The notes: a model not told the origin generated them from the sequence alone. Shown: positions 7,409 to 16,837, counted from the stretch's first letter. The stretch is DNA of 64,000 nt from Pannonibacter sp. XCT-53 (GCF_009915765.1 NZ_JAABLQ010000001.1:2108001-2172000); one strand, 5' to 3'. Translations and numbers: made by a program.

Positions 7409-8341
7409 ATGCTGAACCAGATCCGCGGGCTGCATCACGTCACCTCGATTGCCGGGGACGCAGCCGTGAACAATGCCTTCTTCACCCGCACGCTCGGCCT
7501 GCGCCGTGTCAAGAAGACGGTCAACTTCGACGCACCTGACGTCTATCACCTCTACTATGGCGACGAGACCGGCTCACCCGGCACCGTCATGACCTATTTC
7601 CCCTTCCCCGGCGCGCGCGGCGGCCGTCCGGGCACGGGCGAGGTCGGAACCACCGTCTTTGCCGTGCCGCGCGATGCCATCGGCTACTGGAAGGAGCGGC
7701 TGGGACGTCTCGGCGTCGACGGGCTGGCCGAGGACACGCTGCTCGGCCAGAAGCGCCTGCATCTTGCCGGTCCCGACGGCGACGGCTTTGCCCTTGTCGA
7801 GGTCGAGGATGACGCGCGCCAGCCGTGGACCGGCAGCGACGTGCCCGCCGACGTGGCGATCCGGGGCTTCCACTCGACCGCCCTGCGGCTGCGCGACGGC
7901 GGGGCAACGGGCGAGCTGCTGCGCTTCATGGGCTACGAGGCCAGCGAGACGGCGGAGGGACTGACGCGCTACCGCATTACCGGCGGCAATGGTGCCCATG
8001 TGATCGACGTCGAGGTGATGCCCAACATCGCCCATGGCGTGCAGGGGGCCGGCTCGGTGCATCACGTCGCCTTCGCGGTCGAGAACCGGGCGGCCCAGCT
8101 CGAGGTCCGCAAGGCGTTGATGGACACGGGCTTCCAGGTCACGCCGGTGATCGACCGGGACTACTTCTATGCGATCTACTTCCGCACCCCGGGCGGGGTG
8201 CTGTTCGAGATCGCGACGAACGAACCGGGCTTCTCCCGGGACGAGGACACGGCGCACCTTGGCGAGGCGCTGCGGCTGCCGGCCCAGCACGCGCATCTGC
8301 GGCCCTACCTGGAGGCCCATCTCCAGAAGCTGGAGGGCTGA
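7409..8341 (+). CDS. ring-cleaving dioxygenase of the VOC superfamily, MhqO-like
   Basis: A 310-residue protein with two vicinal-oxygen-chelate (glyoxalase-type) modules, the first starting at GLHHVTSIAGD (His9/His10) and the second containing SVHHVAFAV near residue 220 and GVLFEIATNE near residue 272. The His and Glu residues are the expected metal ligands. Relatives such as Bacillus MhqO/MhqA cleave hydroquinone-type aromatics and are induced by quinone stress. GGGAG sits close before the ATG. It is followed after three bases by an esterase gene, reproducing the mhqO-mhqD pairing. The real substrate is not shown by sequence. Confidence 0.88.
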   Translation: MLNQIRGLHHVTSIAGDAAVNNAFFTRTLGLRRVKKTVNFDAPDVYHLYYGDETGSPGTVMTYFPFPGARGGRPGTGEVGTTVFAVPRDAIGYWKERLGRLGVDGLAEDTLLGQKRLHLAGPDGDGFALVEVEDDARQPWTGSDVPADVAIRGFHSTALRLRDGGATGELLRFMGYEASETAEGLTRYRITGGNGAHVIDVEVMPNIAHGVQGAGSVHHVAFAVENRAAQLEVRKALMDTGFQVTPVIDRDYFYAIYFRTPGGVLFEIATNEPGFSRDEDTAHLGEALRLPAQHAHLRPYLEAHLQKLEG

Positions 8342-8344
8342 TCC

Positions 8345-8965
8345 ATGAGCCTGTCCGCCTACCATCACCACCTGCGCCGGGCCGAAGGGCCCGGTGCTGC
8401 CCCGCTCGTCCTGGCCCTGCATGGCACCGGCGGCGACGAGAGCCAGTTTGCGGGCCTTGCGGCCGCGCTGGCCCCGCAGGCGCATGTCCTGTCCCCGCGC
8501 GGAGACGTGTCGGAACACGGGGCCTTGCGCTTTTTCCGGCGCACCGGCGAAGGCATCTACGACATGGAGGACCTGGCACTGCGCACGGCGCAGATGGCCG
8601 GCTGGATCGAGGCCTGGACGGCCGAGCTGGGCGCTTCCCGCGTCCTTGCCTTCGGCTACTCCAACGGGGCCAACATCCTGGCCAGCGTCGCGTTCCAGCG
8701 GCCGGAGCTGTTTGCGGGCATCGCGCTGCTGCATCCGCTGATCCCCTTCGAGCCCGCAGCCCGGCCAGGCCTGTCCGGCCTGCCCGTGCTGGTGACGGCG
8801 GGGCGGCGCGATCCGATCTGCCCGGCACCGCTCAGCCAGCGCCTGTCGGACTGGTTTTCCGCCCAGGGAGCCGAGGTGACGCTCGACTGGCACGACGGCG
8901 GCCACGAGCTGCGCCAGCAGGAGGTGGATGCGCTGGCCCGGTTCGCCGGCCGGGTGCTTGCCTGA
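8345..8965 (+). CDS. alpha/beta hydrolase (phospholipase/carboxylesterase family), MhqD-like
   Basis: A 206-residue serine hydrolase. Seen: the oxyanion region ALHGTGGDESQ (residues 24-34), the nucleophile elbow FGYSNGAN with Ser106, Asp156 in GRRDPIC and His187 in DGGHELR, giving a complete catalytic triad. No signal peptide, so cytoplasmic. Family members hydrolyse short esters; in Bacillus MhqD is co-induced with MhqO by quinones. The three-base gap to the dioxygenase gene indicates one transcript. Downstream is a strong hairpin (9092-9122) that may end the operon. Confidence 0.9.
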   Translation: MSLSAYHHHLRRAEGPGAAPLVLALHGTGGDESQFAGLAAALAPQAHVLSPRGDVSEHGALRFFRRTGEGIYDMEDLALRTAQMAGWIEAWTAELGASRVLAFGYSNGANILASVAFQRPELFAGIALLHPLIPFEPAARPGLSGLPVLVTAGRRDPICPAPLSQRLSDWFSAQGAEVTLDWHDGGHELRQQEVDALARFAGRVLA

Positions 8966-9091
8966 TCCGGCGGTCCGCAGGGTCCGTCCGGGCGGACTGA
9001 CCGGCTGACGGACGGGCGCACTGACTGGCTGACTAATGGGCGGGCGGGCGTCCCGCCCATGCCGGCCGTCTCTCGCCAGCGCCAGAGTCAC

Positions 9092-9122
9092 AAGGCCCCG
9101 GACCATGTTGGTCCGGGGCCTT
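9092..9122 (+). terminator. strong hairpin, first of two identical copies
   Basis: A 14-bp perfect stem (AAGGCCCCGGACCA, loop TGT, then the reverse complement). It lies 127 bases after the hydrolase stop. An identical 31-base copy occurs at 9375-9405. The tract after the stem is G/T-rich rather than poly-T, so termination efficiency is uncertain. Confidence 0.55.
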
Positions 9123-9146
9123 GGGGTTGATTACAAACCCTCTATC

Positions 9147-9336
9147 GTCATCCCGGCCCAGCTGAGCGTGAGCGAAGCGCCGAGCCGGGATCCAGATATC
9201 AGCCGCGCGAAGCGCGACACACCTGTCGGTCGCAAGTCGTATCGAGGTGACTTGGTTTTGCGCTCGCTTGCGCTCGCACTGACATGCTGGATTCCGGATC
9301 TGCGGTTCGCTGAAAGCTCACCTTGTCCGGAATGAC
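9147..9336. repeat. dispersed palindromic repeat element, copy A (type I)
   Basis: A 190-bp imperfect palindrome that begins GTCATCCCGG and ends CTTGTCCGGAATGAC. The interior carries CAGCCGCGCGAAGCGCGAC and a GCGCTCGC-type inner palindrome. It is a diverged member of the family seen at 45101-47398 and is flanked by two copies of the 31-base hairpin. The architecture recalls Rhizobiales intergenic elements of the RIME type. Confidence 0.8.
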
Positions 9337-9374
9337 AGCAAACTGACGAAACTCCGAAGTTTGTCAGCAGTCTG

Positions 9375-9405
9375 AAGGCCCCGGACCATGTTGGTCCGGG
9401 GCCTT
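9375..9405 (-). terminator. strong hairpin, second identical copy
   Basis: Identical to 9092-9122. It lies 42 bases beyond the stop of the chemoreceptor gene that ends at 9448 on the minus strand, where it is well placed to terminate transcription. Confidence 0.55.
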
Positions 9406-9447
9406 GGTCGTGGTGATGGGGCTTGGGCCTGCGGGAGCGGTCCGTTT

Positions 9448-11079
9448 TCAGATCGCGCTCACGCGGCGCAGGAAGTCGTCGATGCTGTCGGCGAGCTGGC
9501 GCGTCTTGCCGGCAACGTCTGCCGAGGAGCGCGACACGTCGGCCGCCGAGGAGGAGGTCTCGTCCACGGCGCCCTTGACGCTGCTCATGTTGACAGTGAT
9601 CTCCCGCGTTCCGGCAGCCACTTCCTGCACCGAGCGGCTGATCTCGCTGGTGGCCGAGCCCTGCTGTTCCAGGGCCCGGGTGATGGAGGCGGTGTATTCG
9701 TTGACACGGACCATCGTCGCGGCGATCTCCTCGATCGCGGCGACCGACCCGGAGGAGGCGTCCTGGATCGCGGTGATCTGGGCGGAGATTTCCTCCGTGG
9801 CCTTGGAGGTCTGGGTGGCCAGTTCTTTCACTTCCGCCGCCACGACGGCAAAGCCGCGGCCGGCTTCGCCCGCACGGGCCGCCTCGATGGTGGCGTTGAG
9901 GGCAAGGAGATTGGTCTGTTCGGCAATGTCCTGGATCAGCTGCAGCACCGCGCCGATCCGCTGGGCCGAGGCGGCAAGACCGGCCACCTGCTCGTTGGCC
10001 GAGGCGGCCTTGCGGTTGGCGGCGGCAACGACCGTGCTGGTGTCGGCAATCTGGCGGGAGATCTCGCCGATGGAGGCCGACAGTTCCTCCGACGCCGAGG
10101 CTACGGTCTGCACGCTGGCATAGGCCTGTTCGGTGGCCGCCGCCACCGAGGCCGTCCGGCCCGTGGTGTCCCGCGACAGGTCGAGCAGCACCGACGAGAT
10201 CTGCCCCATGTTGGCGGTCGCCTCGGTGACGGGCAGCAGCAGGCTCTGCGAGTTGCGGCGGAAGCCTTCGATCATGTCCTCCAGCTCCGCCTGGCGGGCG
10301 CGCTCGCGCTCGAAGGTCTCGCGCTGCTGCGCCTCCAGCTCGCGCTGGCGCACCGCGTTGTCCCGGAAGGTCTCGACGTTGCGGGCCATCTGGCCCAGTT
10401 CATCCTTGCGCAGGACGCCCGGCACCGCCAGCTCCAGCTGTCCGTCAGCCAGCGTCAGCATCGTGCGCGACAGGCTGTCGATCGGGCGGGTGATCCGGCT
10501 GATCAGATACATCAGTGCGGCCGACACGACGCCGATTGCCACCAGCGTCATGGCCAGGGCGGTCGTCAGTGCCGCGTTGCGCTGGGTGACGATGACATTG
10601 GCATCAAAGGCGATGAACACGCTGCCGATCCGGGTGAGTGTGCCGCCGTCGTCGCGCAGGATCGGCTTGACGCCGACCTTGTAAGTGCCCGTGTTGAAGA
10701 AGCGCGTCGCCGTCTCGTCGCTGGCCGCCAGCGCCGCCTGCGGCAGGAGCGCCAGAAGATCCGCACCTTCCGTTCCTGCCTTGGCCACGGTGGCGAAGAT
10801 CGACCCGTTCTCCTCGCGCACCACCGCCCAGGAGAAATGGTCGTTTTCCATCAGCGGCTTCAGCACCGTCTTGGCAAGGTCCTGGTTGAAATCCCAGATG
10901 GCATTTCCAAGGGCCTGGTTCGACAGCTCGGTGCTCAGCGCGATCTCGGACTCGAAGGCCTTTTCCGAGGCGCTGATCAGATGCGTCGTGGTCAGATACG
11001 AGAAGGCCGCGAAGGCGAGCGCGACGACAACGACCACGGGTGTGATCGTCTTGAACTTGATCGATTGCCAGAACTTCAT
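9448..11079 (-). CDS. membrane methyl-accepting chemotaxis protein with HAMP domain
   Basis: A 543-residue chemoreceptor. Seen: a first membrane helix (about residues 9-31, [19 protein letters not shown]), a periplasmic sensor region of about 135 residues with [12 protein letters not shown] at its end, a second helix (about 175-198), a HAMP stretch ([20 protein letters not shown]) and the signalling domain with tip [20 protein letters not shown]. The sensor looks like a small single-Cache/sCache-type module, ligand unknown. The ATG at 11079 puts the first helix at the N-terminus; an in-frame ATG at 11121 would add 14 residues. The upstream 180 bases are comparatively AT-rich and probably hold the promoter. 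Confidence 0.95.
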   Translation of the reverse strand: MKFWQSIKFKTITPVVVVVALAFAAFSYLTTTHLISASEKAFESEIALSTELSNQALGNAIWDFNQDLAKTVLKPLMENDHFSWAVVREENGSIFATVAKAGTEGADLLALLPQAALAASDETATRFFNTGTYKVGVKPILRDDGGTLTRIGSVFIAFDANVIVTQRNAALTTALAMTLVAIGVVSAALMYLISRITRPIDSLSRTMLTLADGQLELAVPGVLRKDELGQMARNVETFRDNAVRQRELEAQQRETFERERARQAELEDMIEGFRRNSQSLLLPVTEATANMGQISSVLLDLSRDTTGRTASVAAATEQAYASVQTVASASEELSASIGEISRQIADTSTVVAAANRKAASANEQVAGLAASAQRIGAVLQLIQDIAEQTNLLALNATIEAARAGEAGRGFAVVAAEVKELATQTSKATEEISAQITAIQDASSGSVAAIEEIAATMVRVNEYTASITRALEQQGSATSEISRSVQEVAAGTREITVNMSSVKGAVDETSSSAADVSRSSADVAGKTRQLADSIDDFLRRVSAI

Positions 11080-11307
11080 GGCACGTCCCCGATTGAACTG
11101 TGCCCATGCTGCGCCCGCCAACCCAATATTCCGTTAATGTCGCCCAGCAGCGCGCATGTTTTTGCGCTCAAGTTTTAAGCAAACACCCAGGAAGATCCAG
11201 TCAACCACCACTTTGACTTTAAACCGCGTGTAAACCACACCCGGATTGCAAGCCGGCGAATATTTTTACGCAGTTTTCCCAAGGTCACCCCACAGGGACA
11301 GCGCAGC

Positions 11308-11823
11308 TTACCGTTCGGCACCGGGCGCGCGCGGCGGCTTGCGCCGGGCACGCTGCGGCACCCGCATCGGCCAGTCCACCACATGGTTCTCGTAATCCTC
11401 GACCTCCATTCCGGCCTCGCTGACCGTGCGGCCGCGCACCGACACACCGGCCGCATGCACCGTCTCCGGATCGCCGGAGACCAGCGGATGCCACCAGTAG
11501 AGATCCTCGCCGTCGCGCACGAGGCGATAGGCGCAGGTCGGCGGCAACCAGGTGAGCGTGCGCACCTCCGCCGGGGTCAGCTGGATGCAGTCGGGCACGG
11601 TCTGGGCCCGGTTGGGATAGTCGCGGCAGCGGCAGCTGTCGCCATCCAGCAGCGCGCAGGCCACGTCGGTCCAGACGATGGCGCCGGTGTCCCAGTCCTC
11701 GAGCTTGTTGAGGCAGCAGCGGGCGCAGCCATCGCACAGCGCCTCCCATTCCTGGTCGGTCATCTCCTCCAGCGTCTTGACGCGCCAGTAGGGTTCCGTT
11801 GGGGGATTGTTGGCGTCCGGCAT
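11308..11823 (-). CDS. YcgN family (UPF0260) cysteine-cluster protein
   Basis: A 171-residue cytoplasmic protein with the UPF0260/YcgN pattern: [18 protein letters not shown] near residue 26, [20 protein letters not shown] near residue 52, VPDCIQLTP and [11 protein letters not shown]. The eight conserved cysteines suggest metal or Fe-S binding, and the wider family (PF03692) is annotated as putative zinc- or iron-chelating. The biochemical role is unknown. It is transcribed away from the penicillin-binding protein gene, sharing an 88-base divergent region. The C-terminus is basic and proline-rich. Confidence 0.9.
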   Translation of the reverse strand: MPDANNPPTEPYWRVKTLEEMTDQEWEALCDGCARCCLNKLEDWDTGAIVWTDVACALLDGDSCRCRDYPNRAQTVPDCIQLTPAEVRTLTWLPPTCAYRLVRDGEDLYWWHPLVSGDPETVHAAGVSVRGRTVSEAGMEVEDYENHVVDWPMRVPQRARRKPPRAPGAER

Positions 11824-11911
11824 TGATTTCGCGGCCCGTTTCGGGTTCCCTGAGTGTCAGTTGTATCGGCTGTCGTTCCTTTAACAGCATCTTCAGACCA
11901 CGGATAGCGCT

Positions 11912-14155
11912 GTGAGCTCCGACCTTCAGGGTGATGGCGGCCCGGATCGCCCGCAGACGCAAGGCCAGGAGCCCGGCGCCGAGCCGGGTGCACGTTCCGG
12001 TCCTGAAACCATTCCGGCCCGCTTGCGGCGGCGGCGGCATCGGTCCATCGCGTCCCGGCTCATGTCGGCCGATGCCTGGGTGGACACGGCGCTGTGGCGG
12101 CTGGGGCGCTCGCTCGGCGAAGGCATCCGCGCCTATGATCGCTTCCTGCGCCGGTTCGAGGCGCGGGGTGTTGGCCGGGTCGCGGCCGAGGTCGGGTCCG
12201 ACGGGGTCACCTTCGGCCTGCTTGGCCTTCTCGTCCTGCTCACCTTCGCCCAGCCGGCCTTCGAGGCAACACGCAACGCCGACTGGATGACGACCGACGA
12301 CTTTGCCGTCACCTTCCTGGACCGCTTCGGAACCGAGATCGGTCGGCGCGGCATCGTGCTCAACGACACCGTGCCGCTGGAGGAGATCCCGGACGTGCTC
12401 GTCAAGGCGACGCTGGCGACCGAGGACCGGCGCTTCTTCGAGCATTTCGGCATCGACATCTTCGGCACGTCCCGCGCCATGGTGGAAAACCTGCGGGCCC
12501 GCACGGTCGTCCAGGGCGGATCCTCGCTGACGCAGCAGCTCGCCAAGAACCTGTTCCTGTCCAACGAGCGGACGCTGGAGCGCAAGATCAAGGAAGCCTT
12601 CCTCGCGCTCTGGCTGGAGGCAAACCTGTCCAAGCGGCAGATCCTCAAGCTGTACCTCGACCGCGCCTACATGGGCGGTGGCGTCTTCGGCGTCACGGCC
12701 GCCTCGGAGTTCTATTTCCGCAAGAACGTGCGCGAGCTGTCGCTGGCCGAGGCCGCCATGCTGGCCGGCCTCTACAAGGCCCCGACCAAATACGCCCCGC
12801 ACATCAACCTCCCGGCCGCCCGCGCGCGCGCCAACGAGGTGCTGACCAACATGGTCCAGTCGGGCTTCATGACCGAGGGCCAGGTCATCGGCGCGCGCCG
12901 CAACCCGGCCGTTGCCGTCGACCGGTCGCAGGACCAGGCGCCCGACTTCTTCCTCGACTGGGCCTTCGAGGAGGTGAAGAAGCTTGCCCGGCGCAATCCT
13001 GCCCTTGCCCGTGACCGGATCGTCACCGTCCGCACCACCCTTGACCCGGCGCTGCAACGGCAGGCGGAACAGTCGATGGAGAGCGTGCTGGCGGAATTCG
13101 GCCAGGTCCGCCGGACGTCGGAAGGCGCGCTGGTCGCCATGGTGCCGGACGGGGCCGTGCGGGCCATGGTCGGCGGCCGTGACTACGGCAAGAGCCAGTT
13201 CAACCGCGCGGCCAATGCCCTGCGCCAGCCCGGGTCGTCGTTCAAGCCCTTCGTCTACATGACGGCCTTCCTCAACGGCTACTCGGCCAGCAGCATCGTG
13301 CCCGACGCGCCGGTGTCGATCGGCAACTGGAGCCCGCGCAACTACTCGCGCGGCTATGCCGGGCCGATCACCCTCAAGGATGCGCTGACCCGTTCCATCA
13401 ACACGGTGCCCGTGCGCCTGTCGATCGCCGTCGGCCGGCCGGCGATCATGGAGACCGCCTACCGCATGGGCATCACCAACGAGCTGCAGAACACCGTGTC
13501 GCTGCCGCTGGGGGCGTCCGACGTCTCCGTCATCGACATGACGGCCAGCTATGCGGCCTTTGCCAGCGGCGGCTACAAGGCAACGCCCTTTGCCATCGTC
13601 GAGGTGCGCAACTCCGCCGGGCAGGTCCTGTTCGACCGGGACCGCGACCTGCCGGCGCCGGAACGCATCCTGCCGGCCGACAAGGTGGGCGAGATCAACG
13701 ACATCCTCGTCAACGCGGTCGAGAACGGGACGGGCCGGCGTGCGATGATCGAGGGCGTCGTGGTCGCCGGCAAGACCGGCACCACCTCCGCCTACCGCGA
13801 TGCCTGGTTCGCAGGCTACACGGGCAATTTCGTCAGCGCCGTGTGGATGGGCAACGATGACTTCACCTCCACCAACGAGGTCACCGGCGGCAACCTGCCG
13901 GCGATGGTCTGGCAGCGGCTGATGGCCTATGCGCATCAGGGCATCGAGCTGACGCCGCTGCCGGGCGTAGATCCGGCCCGGCTCAAGCCGGCGCAGGTGG
14001 CCCGCACCTCCGACAGGGCGCCGGCCGCCGTCCAGCCGCGCCTCCTGTCCACCCGCACGGTCGAGGTCCTGTCCGACATCGGAGCCGCCTTCGACGCGCT
14101 CGGCCAGACCGCCTCGGCGGAGGCGACGGACGCGCCGGAGGTCGCCCGGCCATGA
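11912..14155 (+). CDS. bifunctional class A penicillin-binding protein (PBP1A family)
   Basis: A 747-residue peptidoglycan synthase. Seen: a charged cytoplasmic N-terminus, one membrane helix (about residues 99-115), a glycosyltransferase domain with Glu171 in EDRRFFEHFG and GGSSLTQQLAKNL (203-214), and a transpeptidase domain with SSFK (nucleophile Ser442), SIN (495-497) and KTGT (621-624). Both catalytic centres are intact. The GTG at 11912 is the annotated start but its ribosome site is weak; the ATG at 12062 would still leave the helix intact. The stop overlaps the next gene as ATGA, so it heads a three-gene operon with two membrane-anchored DUF proteins that may be envelope partners (inference). 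Confidence 0.93.
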   Translation: MSSDLQGDGGPDRPQTQGQEPGAEPGARSGPETIPARLRRRRHRSIASRLMSADAWVDTALWRLGRSLGEGIRAYDRFLRRFEARGVGRVAAEVGSDGVTFGLLGLLVLLTFAQPAFEATRNADWMTTDDFAVTFLDRFGTEIGRRGIVLNDTVPLEEIPDVLVKATLATEDRRFFEHFGIDIFGTSRAMVENLRARTVVQGGSSLTQQLAKNLFLSNERTLERKIKEAFLALWLEANLSKRQILKLYLDRAYMGGGVFGVTAASEFYFRKNVRELSLAEAAMLAGLYKAPTKYAPHINLPAARARANEVLTNMVQSGFMTEGQVIGARRNPAVAVDRSQDQAPDFFLDWAFEEVKKLARRNPALARDRIVTVRTTLDPALQRQAEQSMESVLAEFGQVRRTSEGALVAMVPDGAVRAMVGGRDYGKSQFNRAANALRQPGSSFKPFVYMTAFLNGYSASSIVPDAPVSIGNWSPRNYSRGYAGPITLKDALTRSINTVPVRLSIAVGRPAIMETAYRMGITNELQNTVSLPLGASDVSVIDMTASYAAFASGGYKATPFAIVEVRNSAGQVLFDRDRDLPAPERILPADKVGEINDILVNAVENGTGRRAMIEGVVVAGKTGTTSAYRDAWFAGYTGNFVSAVWMGNDDFTSTNEVTGGNLPAMVWQRLMAYAHQGIELTPLPGVDPARLKPAQVARTSDRAPAAVQPRLLSTRTVEVLSDIGAAFDALGQTASAEATDAPEVARP

Positions 14156-14814
14156 AATCCGCCTTCCCGCTCGGCCCCGAGACCGACTGGCAGAAGACCG
14201 AGACCCCGGAGATCCTGCAGCCGTCGCGCATGAGCCCTGCGGCGCGGGCCCTCGCGCTTCTGGCGACGGTGGTTCTGGCCGTTGCCCTCGGGCTCGGCTC
14301 CGCCTGGCTGGCGCTCGACCGCGAGGACCTGTTCCAGCAGATCCGCATCGGGGTCTGGGGCGCGCATCCGCAGGCCGGCACGCCCGAGGCCGATCCCTAT
14401 TCCGCCGCGATCTACGCCCGCAGCGGCCGGGTGCCGCTCGCCAATGGCGAAGGCGTTGCCTTCACCGCCACGACGGACAGCGCCGGCGCGCCGCTGTCGC
14501 CCGGCTGCACCTATCGCGTGTCGGGGCAGACGCCGACGGCACGGCTGTGGACGCTGACGGCCATGGACCGGCACGGCCGGCTGCTGGCCTCGGCCGGGGA
14601 CCGCGTCAGCCTGTCGAGCGTCGGCCTCCTGCGCGCCCCGGACGGCAGCTTCGGGATCACCGCGTCCCGGCGGCCCCATCCCGGCAACTGGCTGCCGCTC
14701 GGCGACGGCGACGGCCTCACCTTCGTGCTGAGGCTCTATGATGCGCCGATCACCACCGGCGCGTCGCTCACCGGTCTTGCCATGCCCGCCATCACCCGGA
14801 TCAGTTGCCCATGA
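14152..14814 (+). CDS. DUF1214 domain membrane-anchored protein
   Basis: A 220-residue protein. A membrane anchor (about residues 30-47, ALALLATVVLAVALGLGSAW) precedes a periplasmic domain ending with the DUF1214 features GNWLPLGDGDGLTFVLRLYD and PITTGASLTGLAMP. Conserved in Rhizobiales as COG5402, next to a COG5436/DUF1254 gene, function unknown. It is coupled to the PBP gene by a 4-base overlap and to the DUF1254 gene by another, so all three are co-translated. Stable linkage to a class A PBP suggests a cell-wall or envelope role. Confidence 0.8.
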   Translation: MKSAFPLGPETDWQKTETPEILQPSRMSPAARALALLATVVLAVALGLGSAWLALDREDLFQQIRIGVWGAHPQAGTPEADPYSAAIYARSGRVPLANGEGVAFTATTDSAGAPLSPGCTYRVSGQTPTARLWTLTAMDRHGRLLASAGDRVSLSSVGLLRAPDGSFGITASRRPHPGNWLPLGDGDGLTFVLRLYDAPITTGASLTGLAMPAITRISCP

Positions 14815-15407
14815 GCCGCCGTCTGCTGGTCCGTCTCTCGCTCTATGGCCTGGCCAGCCTGTTCCTGGCCGGCATCGTGCACATCTTCGTCATTCTGACG
14901 GTGCCCGGCCATGTGCGGGCCGAGGCCTTTGCGCGTCTGGCCCGGCTCGGTCCGGACCGCAGCTTCCATGTGCTGCCGGCGGTCGCGCCGGGCGCCGAGG
15001 CGCTGCCGATGCTGGATCCCGAAATGAGCCACGCCCTGTGCTGGTTCCGCCTCGCCGATGGTCCGGTGCGGCTCAGCGCCTCCGTCAGTTCCCCGTTCTG
15101 GTCGATGGCCCTGTTCAATGGCGGCGGCGAGGTGGTCTACAGCCTCAACAACCGCACCTCGGGCAGCGGCGAGCTGGCCATGCTGGTGCTGTCCACGGCC
15201 CAGCTCTCGATCCTGCGCGAGAACCCGCCCGACAATCTCGACGAGCTGATCGTCATCGAGACCGACCAGGCCGAGGGTTTCGTGCTGCTGCGCGCCTTTG
15301 TCGGCGACAGGCCGGCGGCCGGGCTGGTGCGTGACGGCCTGGCCGGCGCGCGCTGCGAGACGCTCGCCTCCGCCTCCACCGCCCCTGCGCCGACGCCAGG
15401 CGGCTGA
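14811..15407 (+). CDS. DUF1254 domain membrane-anchored protein
   Basis: A 198-residue protein. One N-terminal membrane helix (about residues 8-28, LSLYGLASLFLAGIVHIFVI) is followed by a periplasmic domain with the DUF1254-like elements LPMLDPEMSHALCWFRLADG and SSPFWSMALFNGGGEVVYSL. The length is that of the short Rhizobiales form (COG5436), not of the 400-residue DUF1254 proteins. The ATG at 14811 overlaps the preceding stop (ATGA). Together with the DUF1214 partner it forms a two-gene unit downstream of the penicillin-binding protein. Function unknown. Confidence 0.8.
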   Translation: MSRRLLVRLSLYGLASLFLAGIVHIFVILTVPGHVRAEAFARLARLGPDRSFHVLPAVAPGAEALPMLDPEMSHALCWFRLADGPVRLSASVSSPFWSMALFNGGGEVVYSLNNRTSGSGELAMLVLSTAQLSILRENPPDNLDELIVIETDQAEGFVLLRAFVGDRPAAGLVRDGLAGARCETLASASTAPAPTPGG

Positions 15408-15461
15408 CGCGACCGGGACGCGGTGCCCCGCAGCTGCCACAGGCGCCGCAGCGCCGGCGCG

Positions 15462-16367
15462 CTACTTCTGCGGCGCGGGGCGTTCCAGCCCCCAGTTGCC
15501 ATAGATCCGCGAGCGGTCGGTCTGTTGCGCGGTCGGGAACCGGTTGGTGTCCTGACAGCCCTTCTCGGTCAGGCGCACCACGGTCTCCAGTTCCTTGATC
15601 GCCCGGTTTGCCTCCCACACCCGGTTGCCCGAGGGGGTCTCGATCTCGAAATGGTCGACGGCCGTCTGGTAGGCCTGGATGCGGAAGCGCAGCGCCTGTG
15701 CCACCCAGTCCGTGTAGGCCCGGTTCTCCCAGACGCGCGCATTGGCACCGGCATAGGTTTCCGTCGTCACCAGATCCCGGCTCGACAGGGCCCGCAGCCG
15801 TTCCAGATCCGCCTCGGCCACACGCGTCGCCACCGCGCAGAAGGGCGGAACCAGCGTTGCATCCCCGCGCGCATCGGCGGCGATACGGTCAAACCGCACG
15901 TTGCTCGACCGGAACGTCTCGCTGCCCAGGAACACGGTGTAGAGCGTCACCGGCACCAGTCCCTCCTTTTCGGGCAGCAGCCGCGTGCGGGTCAGCTCCA
16001 CCTTGGTGCCGCCGATCCAGTCCTGCGTCGCCGGCGGCCGGATCAGGCCCCAGCCGAGGTCGCGCAGAAGTTTCTCGTCATCCGTCAGGATGAATTCCGA
16101 GACCGGCTCCTCGCGGAGGCGCGCCACCAGCTTGCCGGCTTCGGGCATCAGCACGTCATGGGTCACGGAGGGGCGGGCGCGGTCGAAATCCCCTGTCGGG
16201 CGACTGCAGGCGGAGAGGCCGAGGAGGGCCAGGCCGAGGCCCGCCAGACCTGACAGCGCCCGCAGCCGGACGGCCCTGCGGCCGGTCACCGGCGCCAGTC
16301 CGGCGTCAGCTCCCTCGGGCCGGCCCTGCGGCGGGCGCTTGGGAGGAGGAACTATCGTCAGGGTCAT
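15462..16367 (-). CDS. hypothetical lipoprotein
   Basis: A 301-residue exported protein with no family I recognise. Seen: an unusually long basic N-terminal region, a hydrophobic stretch (LAGLGLALLGLSAC) and a lipobox LSAC with Cys54, followed by a soluble domain containing GGTKVELTRTRLLPEKEGLV and TVFLGSETFRSSNVRFDRIA. The ATG at 16367 has GAGGA eight bases upstream; the frame stays open to 16469. It converges on the DUF1254 gene. The SETFRSSNVRFDRIA region may be a lipoprotein domain conserved in relatives. Function unknown. Confidence 0.7.
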   Translation of the reverse strand: MTLTIVPPPKRPPQGRPEGADAGLAPVTGRRAVRLRALSGLAGLGLALLGLSACSRPTGDFDRARPSVTHDVLMPEAGKLVARLREEPVSEFILTDDEKLLRDLGWGLIRPPATQDWIGGTKVELTRTRLLPEKEGLVPVTLYTVFLGSETFRSSNVRFDRIAADARGDATLVPPFCAVATRVAEADLERLRALSSRDLVTTETYAGANARVWENRAYTDWVAQALRFRIQAYQTAVDHFEIETPSGNRVWEANRAIKELETVVRLTEKGCQDTNRFPTAQQTDRSRIYGNWGLERPAPQK

Positions 16368-16516
16368 CGAGCCGTCCTCGCGCGGGGGCTTGCTGACCAG
16401 CCGGAACCGCCCGGGCCTGCGTCCGGTCCGGCGCACCGTCGCCGGTGCCCGGTCCGCCGCGGACCACATGTGTAAGTCCGAGCGTGCGCCATGCGCTTCT
16501 GGGAATGCGCGCCACT

Positions 16517-16726
16517 CTAGTCGTGTTCGGGAGCCACGTTCTTGGCTGCTGCTCCGATGGTCCCGATTCGCGGGGCGAGATCAAGCGGCTCGCGCTCGAT
16601 GCGCACACCGGGGAACAGGACGACGCGCCCGGCCGGGTCTTCGGCCGCAGGGCCGCGCCCCCGCACCGGAGGGCGTCTTCCACTCAGCGGCCGCCGGGCC
16701 GCAGCAAAGTCCAGAACGGTACCCAT
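16517..16726 (-). CDS. small conserved hypothetical protein
   Basis: A 69-residue protein, MGTVLDFAAARRPL at the N-terminus and AGRVVLFPGVRIEREPLDL in the middle. The short motif VVLFPGVRIER is one I associate with small uncharacterised Rhizobiales proteins. No membrane segment. The ATG at 16726 has GGAG six bases upstream and is preferred over in-frame ATGs at 16741 and 16777. A CtrA-box-like sequence lies about 100 bases upstream, in the region shared with the DUF2336 gene. Function unknown. Confidence 0.6.
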   Translation of the reverse strand: MGTVLDFAAARRPLSGRRPPVRGRGPAAEDPAGRVVLFPGVRIEREPLDLAPRIGTIGAAAKNVAPEHD

Positions 16727-16821
16727 CGTCGTCTCCGCCATTGAGCGGCCCGATGCCACGCCCGGGCCAGAAGCCACACAGCGACACTTCCCGTCGGTCT
16801 CACCAGTAACGCGCCGTCAGG

Positions 16822-16837
16822 GTTAACAGCCTGCTAA
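16822..16837. promoter_or_regulatory. CtrA-box-like site between small gene and DUF2336 gene
   Basis: On the minus strand this reads TTAG, seven bases, TTAAC, one base away from the CtrA consensus TTAA-N7-TTAA(C). It lies 75 bases upstream of the DUF2336 start and 96 bases upstream of the small gene. A single near-match can occur by chance, though TTAA-type words are rare in this GC-rich sequence. Confidence 0.35.

Noticed and set aside
11285-13936. 883-codon open frame on the minus strand
   Set aside because: Antisense to the penicillin-binding protein and YcgN genes, which have complete catalytic motifs; the frame has none.
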